This document shows, piece by piece, positions 19,897-21,652 of a DNA stretch of 21,652 bases. The stretch is from Cruorifilaria tuberocauda (taxonomy: Eukaryota > Nematoda > Chromadorea > Rhabditida > Onchocercidae), in assembly GCA_013365365.1 (NCBI GenBank), contig JABVXU010000768.1:1-21652 (forward strand), written 5' to 3'. How positions within the stretch are numbered: the first letter of the stretch is position 1; each line of letters begins with the position of its first letter. Under the pieces are notes generated by a model that did not search any database, had not been told where the DNA came from, and saw only the letters and a program-made list of their open reading frames with translations. The position numbers were made by a program, and so were the translations under genes.

Positions 19897-21652
19897 TGAA
19901 CTTGACGTGAAATATTTGCATACGCCAGAGCATTTTGTTCTATTTTGGAAATTAGTGACAATAAATTGTTTAATTGTAAGATGTAAATGATAATATCGAG
20001 CAGAACCAGAAAAACCGATGAAGAAGCATTTCAAATTGCTTGCCTGAATTATATAATTGGCTTGATCATCTGTTTTCTAGAAATTCAAACAGTAGATCAA
20101 CAATTATATTGGATATGTTAAAAGGTCAATTCTAGAACGTCTAAAATGCATGAAAAATAATTCAAAATCAAATATCATTCAATTTTAAATATTAAAATAA
20201 ATTTTGAATTTGATAAAATGTAAAGTTAAATTAGAATTTACTCTTTATGATTTAATCCGGTTTTAGTAGAATTTACACTTAGAGAGGACAATAAAATTGT
20301 ACGATTTTAAAAATTTAAAATTATAAGCTATATAAATTAATAGCAAAATATCTTGTGGATATTTCAAAAGTTAGAAACTGGATTTTCAGAAAATAAAAAT
20401 ACGCTTATACATTCATTATTCTGCTTTAAAATTTAGTTGGAATAGCATGATGATAGAGATAAGAAACAATAGTAATTTGAAACCTGTTCTTCTATAAGTG
20501 AAAGAGATATTTCCATTTGTTTTGGATGAATGATATCTCCATGAATGACTATGCTATTAAACATAGGCAATACAAAAAGCAAGTTCAAGGAGCGTTTGGT
20601 AAAGAACAGTGAATTAAATAATGATCTCATTCCTTTGTATTAATAATAAAATCATTTGTAATTTCAACCGCCAATTCTCTATCTGTTTTCTTTCAATTTA
20701 AAATAGAATTTTTAATTTCTTATTAAATTCTAGTGTAATAAGTTAATTTATTAATTAATTTTTATCGATTTAATTGTAATAAGTTAATTTATTAATTGAT
20801 AGTTAATTTATTAATTAATTTTTATCGATTTAATTAATTTAATTAAAATTTGATTATTTTATTTAATTTATTGTTTCTGAATATTTCTTTGTTTTTGGAT
20901 AAATTTTATAGAAGATAGAATGGCAGTAATTTTAATTGAGCTTTTTTTCTTTTTTTTCAAATAACGCTTATCGATGATATGTTGTTAAAAAAGATGAATG
21001 TAGTCTAATTTTAATTAATATTTAAACTTAATTACTTGATTACTTTGTTTATGTAATTTCATCAGACAATTTGATTATTATGATTCGAATTTTATATTGA
21101 TTATTAATTATCATGCATGAGAGAGTGCAATTTATAATTTATGGGGAGAGTTGCAGTTTACAATTTACTATTTAACCGATTATCAAATATTAACTGTAAT
21201 TGTATTATCGGTGCTTTTAAGTTTCTATTTAATTTCAGATTAGAAATATTACTAGTTTCAGTGATCATATTTCAATTCGAATATAATTTTTGGTACAAAA
21301 AAGAAAAGAAATCTGTACAGTATCATGAAATCATGAATTCAGGATTGTCAGAAATCATCTAACGTTAATTATTTAATAATGTAGGGCAAAATTAAGTCAT
21401 GCGAAATATTGTATTCTTTTCATTCCAACATTTGTAACACATTTCTTATTCGTTTGTTTTACGTTTATATCATTTTCAATTTCATCCTATTCATTCCTTT
21501 TCTTCTGTAACTTTCATTTTATTCTGTAATATAAAGTAATGTGTATGGATGAAATGCGATGTATAATAAGGATTTTCTCTACTAAACTTTTTTTAATCAT
21601 AGAGAAGTGTAAAATGAATAGGCAATTTTGAGTTAGAATCTCTATAATACGG
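19897..21652. other. 3' flank without a supportable gene
   Basis: About 1.75 kb of AT-rich sequence. Short open frames at 20433-20630 (- strand, 65 codons) and 21141-21362 (+ strand, 73 codons) have no recognisable domain, no convincing splice context and residue use dictated by AT content. I see no exon chain and no RNA gene here. Confidence 0.55.
20734..20836 (+). repeat. AT-rich tandem repeat with ATCGAT
   Basis: The block GTAATAAGTTAATTTATTAA is followed by TTAATTTTTATCGATTTAATT and then recurs, with a third shortened copy. Periods are about 41 and 20-22 bases. It is a degenerate intergenic repeat. Confidence 0.7.

Noticed and set aside
21141..21362. 73-codon open frame near the right end
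   Set aside because: Residue use follows AT content, there is no motif, and no acceptor or neighbouring exons support it.

Overview
This window looks like nuclear DNA from a parasitic nematode. It is very AT-rich (about 70% A+T or more, judged by eye), its genes are split into many short exons, most introns end in the nematode-style TTTTCAG/TTTTAG acceptor, and likely spliced-leader acceptors lie just upstream of the three start codons. A filarial or related spirurid worm is my best guess. That rests on general character, not on a database match. No Wolbachia insert, tRNA, rRNA, CRISPR array or intact transposon was recognised.

All three genes are on the + strand. Positions 1-4660 are AT-rich, repeat-laden DNA with no supportable gene. 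From 4687 to 8139 lies a ZIP (SLC39) metal-transporter-like gene of 9 exons, about 413 residues. Its metal-site motifs are partly replaced by Asn and Gln, and it has almost no extracellular N-terminus. Just after it, five 42-bp tandem units (8229-8430) carry repeated AATAAA signals. From 9065 to 14546 lies an EDEM2-type ER mannosidase-like gene of 16 exons, about 658 residues, preceded by a cluster of TACGTG/TACGTA motifs. From 15492 to 19788 lies mitochondrial aspartyl-tRNA synthetase (DARS2), 12 exons, 620 residues. From 19789 to the end there is 3' flank with AT-rich repeats and no supportable gene.

The exon chains were rebuilt by hand from reading frame, splice-site context and remembered family sequences. 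Every proposed junction keeps frame, and the three reconstructed proteins are free of internal stops. Two introns lack an AG exactly where homology puts the 3' splice site: EDEM2 intron 6 ends in TG and DARS2 intron 8 ends in AT. For the DARS2 intron no nearby AG can restore the frame.

The EDEM2 and DARS2 genes lie head to tail 945 bp apart. From memory, the Caenorhabditis elegans orthologues (F10C2.5 and F10C2.6) are also neighbours, so the pair may be an ancient linkage or operon. Functionally the two act in different places (ER glycoprotein quality control and mitochondrial translation). I see no single novel system; the most interesting signals are the AG-less splice sites, the altered ZIP metal site, the TACGTG cluster and the polyadenylation-signal repeat.
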